Positions 33,451 through 45,120 of a stretch of 64,000 nucleotides of DNA are shown one piece after another; the first letter of the stretch is position 1, and the number at the start of each line of letters is the position of its first letter. Source of the DNA: Istiophorus platypterus (taxonomy: Eukaryota > Chordata > Actinopteri > Istiophoriformes > Istiophoridae); assembly GCA_016859345.1 (NCBI GenBank), contig CM029120.1, positions 23,407,501 to 23,471,500 of the forward strand. The letters are read 5' to 3'. The notes under the pieces are model-generated. The model searched no databases, had not been told where the DNA came from, and was given only the letters and a program-made list of their open reading frames with translations. A program made the position numbers and the translations under genes.

Positions 33451-34429
33451 TAAACTAGTGTCTCCATGACCCATGACCATTCCACTACCTTACCTGTTGG
33501 TGTAATACTCTAAGACAGCAGTCGTTGGCTGTCTAACCTTAAGGAATTGCTTAATTTAAGCCAAACCATGATCTTTTCTTAAACCTAACACAGTAGTTTA
33601 TTGCCTTAACCTAAAAAAACCTTGATCATACAACCTTGACTAAATGTTTATTATTGTAACCATGACAACAAACTTGGTATACCTACCAGTAGTATGCTCT
33701 TATGTGTTGTAACAGGCAGTAAGGACAAGGGACCTATATAGGCGTATAAAGTGGCAATCTCAGAGATTTTCATTTGAATATACATATTAAGTCACCATCT
33801 ATTGCCAAATGAGGTAACACAATGCTCATGGAGCCTATGGCCCACTGATTAAACTATTGCACAATGCAGGATTACCAACTGGTCACATTTGGCAATATTC
33901 CTGGGGAAAAAAAACAACAAAACAGTTTATTAAGTTACCACTAACGCAAATTGAAAATTTAAAAAGCTTTTATCAGGCAAAAGAGGAGTTGACTTTTATT
34001 ATCAAAGACTTAAAGGAAATTCATTGTGTTTGTCAGAAAGCTTAGCACTAATGGTCACTTTAAGCATTTTTGGATGGTTCATCAGTTTAATGGAGTAACA
34101 ATAAGAATCAGCCACACTGATTTGTTAGATGAAGAGTTGCAGGCAACAGACTACCCAAATTCTTTATGAAAATGAAAATACTTTGTTTTGCTTCCCCTAC
34201 AATTCTGTTACCTATTGTATCAAACCACATTTTCTGTTAACACCAGAAACTAGAAGCGTCACCAAATCAACCAAGACTGAAATCTTTGCTGCTCTTTAAA
34301 TATATGTGGCTATCCTGATGTATGGATGAGGTAACTGTAAGAATGTCTGTAGTTTGGAGTACAAAGGTATTGTACAGTTAGATTGTGAAACAGGATGGAC
34401 CTATGTGGGGTGGTAAGGATTTGAACATT
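33451..34429. other. Non-coding, with a dispersed repeat near 33,520-33,750
   Basis: TTGTAACCATGACAACAAAC then GGTATACC and GGACCTATATAGGCG resembles 35,015-35,085 (ATAGTAACCATAACAACAAA, GGTACATG, GGGCCTATTTTAGG), so a dispersed low-copy repeat is likely. The TAACC-rich part (33,530-33,620) looks like a worn interspersed element. No gene. Confidence 0.45.
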
Positions 34430-34710
34430 GAGTCCCAGTGTTGAGAGTGGAGGTTGAGGTATGTTTGGGGCCGTTTTTTTGGGCAGCTTTGTTCTCCCAT
34501 TTGAGCTCCAGGATAGTTAGAATTGGGCCCCAGCAGCTAGTGTTGACACCTTGGTCCCACAGAGCAGAAAGTTAATACTGCAACAGATGTGTTGCCTCCA
34601 TGCTGCTCCTCAGTGATGAAGGATCCCTCCACTCCTCTCCTCTCACTCCTGCTTGCTATCCTCCTCTTGTTCTCCCTCCATTTCTCCCTCTTTCTTATAT
34701 TCAGTGAGAG
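34430..34710. promoter_or_regulatory. Candidate conserved non-coding element
   Basis: Unique, GC-richer block (TTGAGCTCCAGGATAGTTAG, CCCCAGCAGCTAGTGTTGAC, CAGCTA/AGCTCC motifs) ending in a pyrimidine-rich tract. No open frame. Inference only. Confidence 0.3.
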
Positions 34711-35704
34711 ACCTAGCTAAAGATGTTGCTTCAGATGACCTTGTCATGAAGTGTGATGATTTTTATCAAAAATGAGATATCCATCATGTTTTAAAGACCC
34801 ATTTCTGAAATGGTAGAATGAAATATAATAACTTTAGAAAATAAATGGCTTTTGGTCTCTTTCCAAACCTCAAAAGTTAACCCTCTCTGTTTTAATTCAT
34901 AATTTGTACATATTTTAAAATTTTGTACATAAATAAAATCCATCTCCTTGACATGGAGTATTTTTTGTGCCTAAACTGGAAAAAATGTGATTATTCCATA
35001 AGCTTAACTGCATGTTTGTTATAGTAACCATAACAACAAAAGTCTGGTACATGTGCTGTAATACGGGCCTATTTTAGGAGACGTTCCTATGGGTAATGAA
35101 AAACAGTAGAGACAAATCTACTATATGGATGCTTAGATAGGAGAACTTGTTGAGTGGATAACAACCTTTAGAGAATAAATGTAGTGAATTGTTTTTTTTC
35201 TTCAATAAACCAAGACCTAAATTATTATTTTGACTCTTTCTCACATACACCATCCTTCTGAAGTAATTCCTCACTGGAGCACCGATTGTGCATTATTGCG
35301 CTGCTGAAAAATGTTACAAGAAAGTCAGTTTACACGTAAGCATGAAAGTTAATTGTTATCAATCAAAGTTTGACGGAATAATCTTAACTTGTGATTCAGT
35401 TTGAAGCTTTTTCTTGAGCTTTCAGCTGCATCTCACCATCTTAATCACAATCTTCTAATCAAGATTCTGTTGATAGCTCTATAAAAATTTAATAAGTGAA
35501 CCTTGAGTTAAGATTGATTGATAAAGCCACTGTCCTCTAGTTTGAATAAAATTTGCTATTAACTACAGTAAGCGGCTCTTTTACATAATTGCTGTACTTA
35601 AAAAAAAAAAAAAAAAAAAAAAAACTACATATTTGTCACAGTTAGTATCCCACTAACAACTATTGAGTGTGTATAGAATGCTGATATCAGATATAAGAAT
35701 GCAA
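34711..35704. other. AT-rich non-coding sequence, poly-A at 35,599-35,624
   Basis: Contains the second copy of the dispersed repeat at about 35,015-35,085. The rest is unassigned. Confidence 0.5.
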
Positions 35705-36035
35705 AACATGTTCAACCTTTACGCAGATGGGCTACGATAGCAGACGACCACACTGGGTTCCACTCCGGATAATTGAAGACTGGAAACATGTAGTGTGTCT
35801 GATGAATCTGGATGTCTGCTGAGGCACACAGATGGTAGGGTAAAAATTTGATATCAAAAACAAGAATCCATGGACCCAACCTACCTTGTGACAACAGGCC
35901 AGGCTGGTGGTGGTGATCTTATTGTGTGGAGAGTGTTTTCTTGGCACAATTTTGGCCCTCAGTCATGGTTTAAATGCCACAGCCAATCAGATTATTGTTG
36001 CTGAGCATGTATTTCCTTTATAACCACAATTTAGT
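35705..36035 (+). mobile_element. Tc1/mariner-like transposon, family D, central fragment
   Basis: Plus-strand reading with frameshifts gives RRPHWVPLRIIEDWKHV, then SDESGCLLRHTDGRVKI carrying the first catalytic Asp (about 35,791-35,850), then QARLVVVILLCGECFLGT (glycine-rich block decayed), then IVAEHVFPL. This is the middle of a Tc1-like DDE transposase; both ends are missing. Confidence 0.75.
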
Positions 36036-38699
36036 TTCATGAATATGAAATTGAGTTGTCTTATTCTTCTGTGCTTTAGAGCTCCATCGTTGTCCAAAAA
36101 CTACTAAAAACACGTTAATGAGCCCTACTGCTGCACTGGGTGACATGTTCTTAACAATGGCATATCATCAGGTCAAGCAAGCTAAGAAGTGCTTGATCAG
36201 TTAAAGCTATAAATAGACATTGGTAAAAAAAGATACTGAGGTGGAAGCATTATTTTTTTCTCAGAATGGTGTTCTGACCCATAAAGGCTCTGATATTGTC
36301 TGGTTGCATTCATCTTGTAATTTATTGCCCTCTTATGACTGCAGCGGGTTTTTGTTTCTGAAAGCTAGGTTGACTACAAGCTGTTGCTTCTATAACACCT
36401 GTCATTTTTGTGGGTTTGGTTGTGTCCTGTTGACAAAGACTGGAGCTTGTCAAGCAGAGGGAGGAGCCTTTTTCAGACATTTGTACAAACAAATTTTGGA
36501 TAAATCTGGGATCTTTTTCTGTATGACTATCTGTACCTAGCTACAAACAAGTATGCTTGTCAAGCTTCCTTCGACTGAGTTTCCACCGTTCTGAGATTGA
36601 TTATGATATTGCACACATTATTTTACCCATGTGTGTTGGAAAGCACACATTAGAAAAATACTTCAAAAGTCTTTTTCCTAAGCCTTATGTGGTAGCAGTA
36701 GTTCAAATCAGTTGAAATTATCTTGCTGATCACCTTTGTCAATGTGTGTAATGACACACAGTTAGGTTGTATTGTGGAGCAGCCTTTAATGGCTCCTTTT
36801 GCAAGGAAAACTTTCACAGCCATATTTATCTAATTTACAAATTTACAATTTACCCTGCAACATGATACCAAAGCTTTGTAATTATGTTCTACTTGTTAGT
36901 TATCATATTGATATCTTTACCCTTCTGTTAATAAAGGTGTAGAGTTGTCTGCAAGATTTGCAGTAAATTTGAAAAGTTTGTGACAGCATATTGAGGCAGG
37001 AAAATACAGGATTTGGCATTGGCACTTTCATTTAATGACAAATATTGTGAAGTTTATCATGGGAGTGATTTTTTAGGTACTTTTTGTCTGTACTGCACAT
37101 TTGATATCATTACTGTCAGTTCAAAGAAATAATACTAAACCCTATTTCAGCCAGGAAGGAGTGCAGAAAGGTGAAGATGCCTAAGCAAAGTGCAAGATGC
37201 AGGAGGATACAAGGAAGACAAGTAGCACAAAATCATGAGATGGAACAGGCCCTGATTTTAAGCAAGATTTGCTACTACTACTGTCATGAAATGCTATGTT
37301 TCAGCCTGGTCCATTTTCTCTAACTATAGACTATCTCTTTCTTTCCTGTTGTACATTGTAATACTCTGTGCTGTTTGTCCTAAGAGCTGCAAATATGAAG
37401 TTTTTACCACATCAAACTGGTCTTCAGCACCCCTCTCTACTTCCACTCCAACATTTTCTCCATACATTCATCACACTCTCAGGTTCTTTTACTCCCCCTT
37501 TTCTTCCAGTAGTACTCTCCCTCCTTTATTACTCACTCCCTCAATCATTCACTCCCTCTTCATCCCTGTTTTCTGCTGTCTTGCTCATCCTCTGCTCTGT
37601 GGCAGCAGTTCAGCAGGACACTGAGGTGCTATGAACTGAAAGGTCTCAGGAGTTCAGCAACAGTGGTGAACATCCTTTCACTCTCCACTCACTCTTCTCT
37701 GCTTCCACAATTTGTCTCTCTCCCTCACTTTCTGTCTTTCTTTGTCTCTCCCTTGGCCTACTGCACAACCCTCCTCACCCACCCCCTCCTCAACCCCACC
37801 TACATTCACATCACAGGAATGTTGGAGATTGACAGCCTCCCCAAAGAGAGAGAGCTGGAACAGATGGAATATGAATGGTTCACTCGTGTATGAAAAAGGT
37901 GTCTAAGTGAAGGAGGTAGTGTAGGGGGAAACTCAATTGTGATTAAGTATGACTAAATGCCATGCGTCTACCCCTGCTCCCCTCCCCATTCATACACAAA
38001 CAAACACACAATGCCACAAAAAAGGGAAATGAGGTTTTAAAGAGATGATGACAATAATGGTCTTTCTTCTATAGACTTTCAAAGAAAATAATACATAAGG
38101 TATTCTCTTAACATTCTAGTTTAGTTGTGGCACAGTGAACATATATTGCATGGGATACCAAACCCTCACTTGTCCTGACTTAATACGCCTCTATTAACAG
38201 CTCGAAGCATTGGTGACACATGTGTTGCCCTGCCATGGGGTTTATGTGCACCACAGTTGTCCCTCAGATCTTACATTTTTAACCTCCCTAGTAAAACCTC
38301 ACACTATGGGGTTAACTAGCTGCTACAAGTTAGTGCTGTGCTTTAGTTTCCCAGGAATTGGCTCAGAATTGGTTTTGAGTGCATTGCTCCACATGCTTGG
38401 TAGGTCTTATGTCTTGAGTTGGCTCACTTCTGCCCTAACACCACTACCCACCATGAGCATTTAGCTAACATGGCAAAGAAGAAGTCTGCCCTTTGCCCCT
38501 GACCAGAAGTATGGCTTTTTTAGATTTTTATCTGAATTCAATTAAATAGTCTTTTCACAGAACCCAGTTTTATCCGGCCACACATTATTTTTTGAAATCC
38601 TACTACTAGACTAACCGCCATTAGGTAAAAATGGCTTTACGAGATGTCTATCTGGTAGTGTAGTTTAATTTAAGGAAATGATTCCATTAGCACTTGATA
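36036..38699. other. Long non-coding stretch
   Basis: Several short frames (for example 36,220-36,540; 37,286-37,624; 37,663-37,893) have no domain; 37,400-37,880 is pyrimidine-rich, which keeps frames open by chance. No transposon recognised. Confidence 0.5.
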
Positions 38700-39408
38700 G
38701 TGCTGCGGCCTCATTGTGAATGATGGTCAACTATATTGTCTGTGTAAAAAGGAGATAATAAAACAAAGGTTAGCTCCATGGTATAACTCCTTAACCCCAA
38801 AATTAAAACATGCATCAAACTGTTCCACCAAACTGGAGGAATCCCACTTAGTAAAACATATAAATAATAAGATAGTTAAACATATAGGATTGTCCTCTGT
38901 AATACGAGATCAGCCTATTATTCATCATTAATAGAGGAAAATAAAAACAACTTTAAGTTTCTTTTCAGCACTGTAGTCAGGCTGACTGAGAGTCATAGCT
39001 CAATTGATCCATGTATTCCTTCAGCTCTCAATAGTGATGATGTCATGAGCCTCTTTACTGATAAAATTTTTATACTTAGAAACAAAATTCATCACCTGCT
39101 CTCAACCAGCATCAGTTTATCCTCAAACACAGGTACTTTAGAAACATCTGTAAAACCTGATAGATATTTAGACTGTTTTTATCTTGTCGACTTTCAACAA
39201 CTAACTTGAATGATTTCTTCATCTAAACTATCAACCTATCCCTAGACCCCATCCCAACCAGGCTGCCAAAGAAAGTTTTATCCTTAGCACTTCTTATTAT
39301 ATATGATCACTCTGTCTTTATTAAGAGACTATGTACCACAGTCCTTTTAAAGTAGCTCTAATTAAACCTCTTCTTAAGAAGCTTACCCTTAGGGTTAGAG
39401 TTGGAGGT
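38700..39408 (+). mobile_element. L2-clade LINE, linker and RT start
   Basis: Plus-strand: APWYNSLTPKLKHASNCSTK (38,775-38,835), a VIRDQPIIHH-type segment, linker with stops, SMISSSKLSTYP-like block (39,205-39,245) and VALIKPLLKKLT at 39,350-39,390. The frame is broken many times. It is the 5' part of an L2 copy that probably resumes at 40,540. Confidence 0.78.
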
Positions 39409-40160
39409 AAGCAGGTCAAATAAATTCAATTTTATCTATATAACACCAAATCATATCAGAGGTATTCTCATGGCACTTTTCATAAAGGTCTAGACCATAC
39501 AGGGACCCAACATTCCTCAATGAGCAAATACTTGGCAACAGTGGCAATGAAAAAACTCCCTTTTAACAGGTAGAAAAGGTGAGCAGGAGGGAGGAAAGAG
39601 AACAATATAGGTTACACAAAAAAGATGTATAATAATGATTAAACTAATAATAACTGGAAAAATGTTAATAATAAACCTAATTAATATATTGCTAGGGCTA
39701 AAAATGATGCTAATAAGACTAAATATAGTAATGATAATAATAATAATAATAATAATATAATAATGAAAACATAGGATCATGGGGGTAGTAGGTGGAGGTA
39801 GAGAAGAAGCAGTTAGTAACAAGAATTGGTGGGATATGAATATAAATGGTATGAGAGGGAAAGGAGGAGAGATGAGCTTGTTGTATCATGGGAAGTCCCC
39901 TGGCATTCTAGCTATTCTATTCTAATGCGGCATAGCTAGGGGTTAGTTCAAGCTGAGCCTTAGCCAGCCCTAACTATAAGTTTTATCAAAATGAAGGTTT
40001 TAAACTTACTCTTAAACATATAAAAGTCTGTGAAATAGCAAGAAAATGGCAAAAAAGGAGAATGTTTAGGCAGAACTAATGTAGGTTTAAATGTACAGCA
40101 GTACTTAGCTGCTTTAATGAAGAAAATAGCAAAATGAACCTGGTGAAAGCAGAGCAGCAA
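39409..40160 (-). mobile_element. L2-clade LINE 3' end, inserted in opposite orientation
   Basis: Starts with the tail TAAATTCAATTTTATCTATATA at about 39,420 (split: TAAATTCAATTT, TATCTATATAAC), followed by the untranslated region with CCAACATTCCTCAATGAGC and an AAT tract (39,733-39,756), then on the minus strand the C-terminal coding end (FDKTYSQGWLRLSLN decayed at 39,945-40,005). It separates two plus-strand L2 fragments, so it is a later nested insertion. Confidence 0.75.
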
Positions 40161-40539
40161 AACACTCTACTAGTCGCACAAATGCCAACAGCAGGAAATG
40201 ACACAGTATGCTTACCTCAGCACATTAGCACATAGCCATATTGTTCAAAGTTCAATCCCCACAGTTTATTTTAATGCAGTGTTCCCCAAAGGGATGTGTG
40301 CCTCTCCCAGTTGCACATAAGCTGTGGTACTTTCTACTCTACAATTAGTTATTTGAGGTTTTTCTGTCAGAAATTAGAGTGCATTGTGACAGAAAAAAAC
40401 ACTGGTGTAAGTTACAAATGACTTTCTTAATATACAAGACAAAGAACTTGTCCCTGCATTTCTCTAGTTAGATATTAGAGATGAGTTTGACACTATGACC
40501 ATCATGTCCTATTGATCTTAGTCACCATCAATATCAGTT
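40161..40539. other. Non-coding sequence between L2 fragments
   Basis: No recognised gene. Could be unassigned L2 or host DNA. Confidence 0.4.
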
Positions 40540-41800
40540 TGTGGACATGAACAATAAATCCTCCAGATACTCAAACGTTAGCCATGGAGTACCACAGAGC
40601 TCTGTGCTTGGACCAGTTCAATTCAAATTATATACGCTTCCTAAAGGAAATTTTAATAGGAAGCACTCCATAAACTTCCACTGAACCTATCAATGAAGTC
40701 CAGTGAAACCAGTTAGTTAGCTAAACTTCAGCATTGCCTTCAGGACATAAAGTCCTGTATGACCAGCAACTTCCTGTGGTTAAACTCAGACAAAGCTGAA
40801 GTTATTGTACTTGGTCTCCAACAACTTGGAAAGGCATTATCTAATGACATACTTACTCAAGTTGGTATTTCCCCGGCCTCCAGCATCACCGTTAGGAATC
40901 TTGGTGTTCTCTTTTAATCTCAAAACATGCAGAAAAACTAGTCCATGCTTTTGTTTCTATTAGGATGGATTGTTACATCAGGCTGTCCCAAATATTCTCT
41001 AAATACTCTTCAGGTGATCTAGAATATTGCAGTGTGAGTACTGACAGGAAATATTGAAAGAGGTCATATATCTCCTGTGTTAGGGTCACTGCAATGGCTC
41101 CCTATAAAATCAAGAATAGAATTTAAAACCCTCCCCCTTACTTACAAACCCATTAATGGTCAGGTACCCTTATATCTTAATGAGCTCAGAGTACCAATTT
41201 ACCTCACTGCGTTCCCACAATGCAGGCTTGCTTGTGCTTCCTAAAGTCTCCAAAAGTAGACTGCAAGGTAGAGGCTTCAGTGCTTAGGTGCCTCTCTATT
41301 CTTAAGCATGGAGGAGCCTCCACGTTTAAGAAAAGCCTTAAATCTTTCCTTTTTGATAAAGCTTATACTTGGAGCTATCTAAAACCTGACTTGAACCATC
41401 CCTTAGTTATGCTGCTAGAAGCATAGACTGCACTGGAAGCTTCTCTCTTCTGTGGTTTGGGTGCTTTCTTGTCTCTCCTCTCTCATCCTGTCGCTCTAGA
41501 CTCTTGAGCTTTGGAGTCCGAATTTGTAATAGCAAGCCACCTATTTCCCCCATGATCCTGCTGGATACCCACTGCTACAATTATCATTATTACTCTTATT
41601 ATTATTATTATCATTATCACAATTTTTATTTTTACTGTACATCTCTATGTTCATCGCTATGTCCTCTGCCCTCCTGCTCTCTTTCTGTTAATAAGGTTTT
41701 TTTCTTTTTTTTTTTTTTTTGCCACTGTTGCCAAGTGCTTTCTCATAAGGGAATATTGGACCCAAGATAAATGTTTTTTGTCACCAGCTCCATTATCAAA
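40540..41800 (+). mobile_element. L2-clade LINE, RT C-terminal part and 3' untranslated region
   Basis: Plus-strand reading: SNVSHGVPQSSVLGPVQFKL (about 40,580-40,640), then a jump over the YADD box to the post-palm block (LWLNSDKAEVIVLG near 40,775-40,815), thumb VNLGVLF, then PLTYKPINGQVPLYLNE (41,135-41,185), LPKVSKSRLQGRGFS (41,238-41,282) and LKSFLFDKAYTWSYLKPDL (41,338-41,395). The untranslated part carries an ATT tract and ends in GGGAATATTGGACCCAAG. Dead. Probably the continuation of 38,700-39,408. Confidence 0.83.
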
Positions 41801-42389
41801 ACTGGACCTATGGGTCAATTTAGCGGAAAGAGTGCTCAGAAGACTTGGGCTGCACAACATGACCCCCCTCCTCTCTGAGTCATGTGTCCCAGTTTTTTTT
41901 TTTTCCTGTGTCCATCAACGAGGAGTATCTGGTTGAAGTAGCCTTTCTTAGTTGGGCAGACCATATGCTGTAGATTATGTGGAGGAATTGGAGGAGCCGG
42001 AACAATTTGACAGGTCTAATTACTAAAAATGATGACAATTATGTGCTTGACATCATTCTGGACAGGCATGGTTTGTTGGAAGATGAGCAGGAGGCTTTAC
42101 CACCTACCAACGCCACCAACAGTACAGGCCAGTTAATCTCAATAACATTTCTCTTTCTCGCTGTAATAATGGGCAGCTAAGAGACTGGATTTGGACTGGC
42201 CCTCTGCAGCACAAAAGTTGTCAAGGTTCACAGGGTTTTTCTTCCTGCCCAAAAATAGTAAAAAATGATCAAACAAAAAAAAAAAGAAAATGATGTTCCC
42301 AGACATTGTCTTGGAGTTGACTTTGTCATTGACCAAACCACTGTCTTCCTCCAGCATGATTGCTATCAACAATATTTAGAGTTGGACGG
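41801..42389. other. Unclassified, possibly transposon-derived
   Basis: Scattered protein-like pieces (for example YVLDIILDRHGLLEDEQEA in the frame at 41,977-42,180) suggest a decayed element, but no diagnostic domain can be read. Confidence 0.4.
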
Positions 42390-42755
42390 AGTTGAAATGG
42401 TGAGATTGGTTGAGCCTTCCTGGGTCTCTTATCTTACACCCACATACAATCAAGGAGTGTCTGGACCCACTGTCTTTTAATCCTGCAGGTTCTCCACTAC
42501 CTAGCTGCAGAGAAATTTATGGGGCTCAGGCATACACTACCTGGGTACTGAGCTCTATTACCATGCTCCAAATTTATCAATGAGGTGGTATGTCTGGCTG
42601 AGTTGAGAGAAAAGGTGCCGGACAAGAGTCCATTATCTGCTTTGCTCAGTGAGGTCAGAGTCACAGCTGACTACTTCCGTCACATATCCAGACGTGCAAC
42701 TTTCCCCCTTGGTAGGATGTCACAACAAGGAGATATTGTTCTTCAAAACTGAATA
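42390..42755 (+). pseudogene. Unclassified protein-like frame with one internal stop
   Basis: One reading frame stays open for about 120 codons apart from a single TGA at about 42,546-42,548. It includes ILQVLHYLAAEKFMGLRHTL before the stop, and LREKVPDKSPLSALLSEVRV then DYFRHISRRATFPLGR after it. There is no ATG near the left edge, so it is missed by start-based ORF calling. The composition is protein-like. The HYLA segment loosely recalls the start of Harbinger-type transposases, but no catalytic motif follows. It could be a decayed DNA-transposon gene, a retropseudogene or chance. Confidence 0.35.
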
Positions 42756-42817
42756 TTTTGATTAAAAAAATGATAATATCTATGTATTTCAACTTGCCAA
42801 ATATGTAAATTTACAAC

Positions 42818-43065
42818 ATGTTCATCCATTCATTTTCTTCCACTTACCCAAGGTCAGTTTGCAGTGGCACCAGGTTAAGCAAGGCACCCCAGATGTCACC
42901 ATCAACATTTTCTGGGTCTCCTACCAGCTGGATGTGCCCAGAAGTCCTCCAAGGGAAGGTGCCTAAGGGGCAGACTGCAGTTGAAGGTGCTGACCCACAT
43001 CCCAGCAGCTTCACACTTGGCTACAACCCACCTCACTGTGTGTTGAGGATCATTGTGATGAAGGA
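42818..43065 (+). repeat. Fish interspersed repeat (same family as 17,765)
   Basis: CATCCATTCATTTTCTTCC then CCACTTACCC, AGCAAGGCACCCCAG and TCTGGGTCTCCTACCAGCTGG follow the usual order of a widespread teleost repeat. The 129-residue frame across it is not a host gene. Confidence 0.65.
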
Positions 43066-43439
43066 AAATGGACCACATTATCTGAAAAAAGCAGACACAA
43101 TTCTAATGCTCAAAAAAACTGACATTTTCCTCTTCATGGCAGCACCTCCTCATTATGACATTATAACATGTATCATTCCTTCAAAATGTATTTTCTATTG
43201 TAGTTAGGTAGGATATATACATAAGCTCTCACAGAAAGAGTTGCTAATTTTTTTCAGAGCTGAAATCAGATATACTCTATTGAATTATCTCATTAATTTT
43301 CATGAGCATCTAAAAATAATTTAGTAGTAAAAGATTCCTGTGGAAACATATTTTTGCAACGTTTAACCTCTATCTCAGCTACAAGCTGCTTTGTGTATCC
43401 TTTTTGTCTTTTTTCATCCTCATCAAAGAGAGAAATTAA
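43066..43439. other. AT-rich non-coding sequence
   Basis: Nothing recognised. Confidence 0.5.
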
Positions 43440-43760
43440 ATGTCCTGCCTCATCACTTAATGTTAATTTAACATCTCTTTTTTTTCCCTAATATGATTGA
43501 CTGCTCATGTTTCTACAGTCTGCAGCCTCTCCACAAAACATCTTCCCTAAACAAATGGTCTCAGAAATATTTGGGAAGAGAGGATGGCAAAGGGGAAGAT
43601 GAGAGCCAGAGCATAGTCTCCTATTCAGCCGTCTGTCGGCCACACAGGGCCTGTTTTTGAATTTCTGATCAAAAGTTGCGGCACAGACCACCACTGAATT
43701 GCGGCCTCCCAAACATCTGCTGTCATATCACTCTGAATAATTTATTTGTTGATCCAACTG
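43440..43760. promoter_or_regulatory. Candidate conserved non-coding element
   Basis: Unique block with CpG-containing, motif-rich sequence (CAGCCGTCTGTCGGCCACAC, TTTCTGATCAAAAGTTGCGG) in AT-rich surroundings. The 74-residue minus frame there has no domain. Retained CpGs and lack of repeats suggest constraint; inference only. Confidence 0.4.
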
Positions 43761-43899
43761 AATGTATGTATCCGTCTCCCATTCTCTCCTGAGCCTATTT
43801 GCAAGTGTGTGCATGTGTTGGTGCTCGTATCCTTAGAAAAAAAAAATGCTTCAATCAACAACAACAACAACATGATTTGCGGGTTTGAGGAATTGCTGC
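43761..43899. other. Short spacer
   Basis: Contains an ACA trinucleotide run near 43,858-43,872; nothing else recognised. Confidence 0.5.
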
Positions 43900-44070
43900 A
43901 CGGCACAAATAGGGTTGGATGAAATTGTTCATAAACACACAGCAAGGCCAACCCCACTTATTGTAGCAGTGGGTGTCCATATTTCTGCATTCAGGGCGTT
44001 TGACACAGCTGAAACAGGGGTCTTATTTCAGCTTCAACATGTCTGCTAAGCACATCTCATTAGAATGATT
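43900..44070. promoter_or_regulatory. Candidate conserved non-coding element
   Basis: Unique sequence with GCATTCAGGGCGTTTGACAC and CATTAGAATGATTTAGG. Part of the run of similar blocks at 43,440-45,120. Inference only. Confidence 0.35.
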
Positions 44071-44789
44071 TAGGAAAACTGAAAATGATATTATGATAAT
44101 TTCAAAACTGTTGTCAGTGGTTTCATCCTCCCAAATGATCATTTAAATCCTGCTTGTAATGGTTATGAGACTGTTAGTAGGGTTATTCATTTCAAACTGT
44201 GTTAAGCACAGCACGCACAGCCATTAGATCTCAGAATCAGTATACTTATGCTCACTAAAATGAGACTGCGTGAGGAAATAGAGTTATCAAGCAGCAAAAT
44301 ATCCATCGATCAGACGCCTCCACTGTGGCTGCACTAAACTAAAATATTAAGATGCCAACTTGGAGATGGAATCAGTTAGGTGAGTTTAAGTTTGATGGTG
44401 CAGTGATTCCACCTGAGGTTTCTTGCACATACATACACATGGTAACTCTGTGTATCTTCATGTGTGTGTGAGTGATTGTGCCAACTTGTAAAAGCCCATT
44501 GTAGCTTTCTTTTTGTGAAGTCCAAGTTAGATTCCTCCAATGCCTGCTTTTTACACCAAAACTGTCAACAGTGTTTTCTAAGGTGTTAACAACCCCCCCC
44601 CCCAAAAAAAAAAAAAAATCTCTAATCCAACTGCCTTTGGGGCCTTTCTGGTAACAAATTCCCCTACACCAGATATGATGGATAGAGTTCAGTTCTTCTC
44701 TTACTGCACACAATTTATCTTGAGTAGCCAGATTTGGGCGTAAAAGTGTGAGTGACAAGAAATATAAGGGATGGGGAGGGGGACAATCT
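44071..44789. other. Non-coding, with poly-C/poly-A at 44,590-44,620
   Basis: 44,225-44,350 (ATCCATCGATCAGACGCC) may be another small conserved-looking block. The 144-residue minus frame at 44,372-44,806 spans the homopolymer and has no domain. Confidence 0.45.
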
Positions 44790-45120
44790 TTATTTTTCCC
44801 TGGCATTTATTTGCTTTTAACTGCTAATTCATTATGACTTAATACATTTAGATAGCATTGGGGAAGAGGGAGGGGGCTGTAGAACGGGTGGAGAGGAGAT
44901 CAGTGGAGTATTAAGGAGGCAAGCAGATTCTCAGCTCATGAGTTTTTATGTACAGAAATGATTAGTGTTGGGGTGGAAGTGCAATTTGGTTTGAGGAGGG
45001 TCACTGAACAGACAAAGGGCCTTCAAGCTCAGAGAGAGCAAGGAAAAGGTATTTTATTTTGAGTTCATTTGCATATTTTATGAGGAGACTCAAAGCGTGG
45101 CAGAATGTTTGAGCTTGACG
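44790..45120. promoter_or_regulatory. Candidate enhancer with octamer motif
   Basis: Unique block containing TTTAACTGCTAATTCATTAT, GAAATGATTAGTG and a perfect ATTTGCAT octamer (45,067-45,074), the consensus for POU/Oct factors, followed by ATTTTATGAGG. Several homeodomain cores cluster in one unique, frame-free segment. Enhancer role is inference. Confidence 0.45.

Noticed and set aside
36220..36540. 106-residue plus-strand frame with Cys-rich look
   Set aside because: No regular Cys/His spacing and no matching neighbour; no transposon or host family recognised.
37286..37906. Overlapping Leu/Ser/Pro-rich frames (64-112 residues)
   Set aside because: They follow a pyrimidine-rich tract that suppresses stops in several frames at once; no domain.
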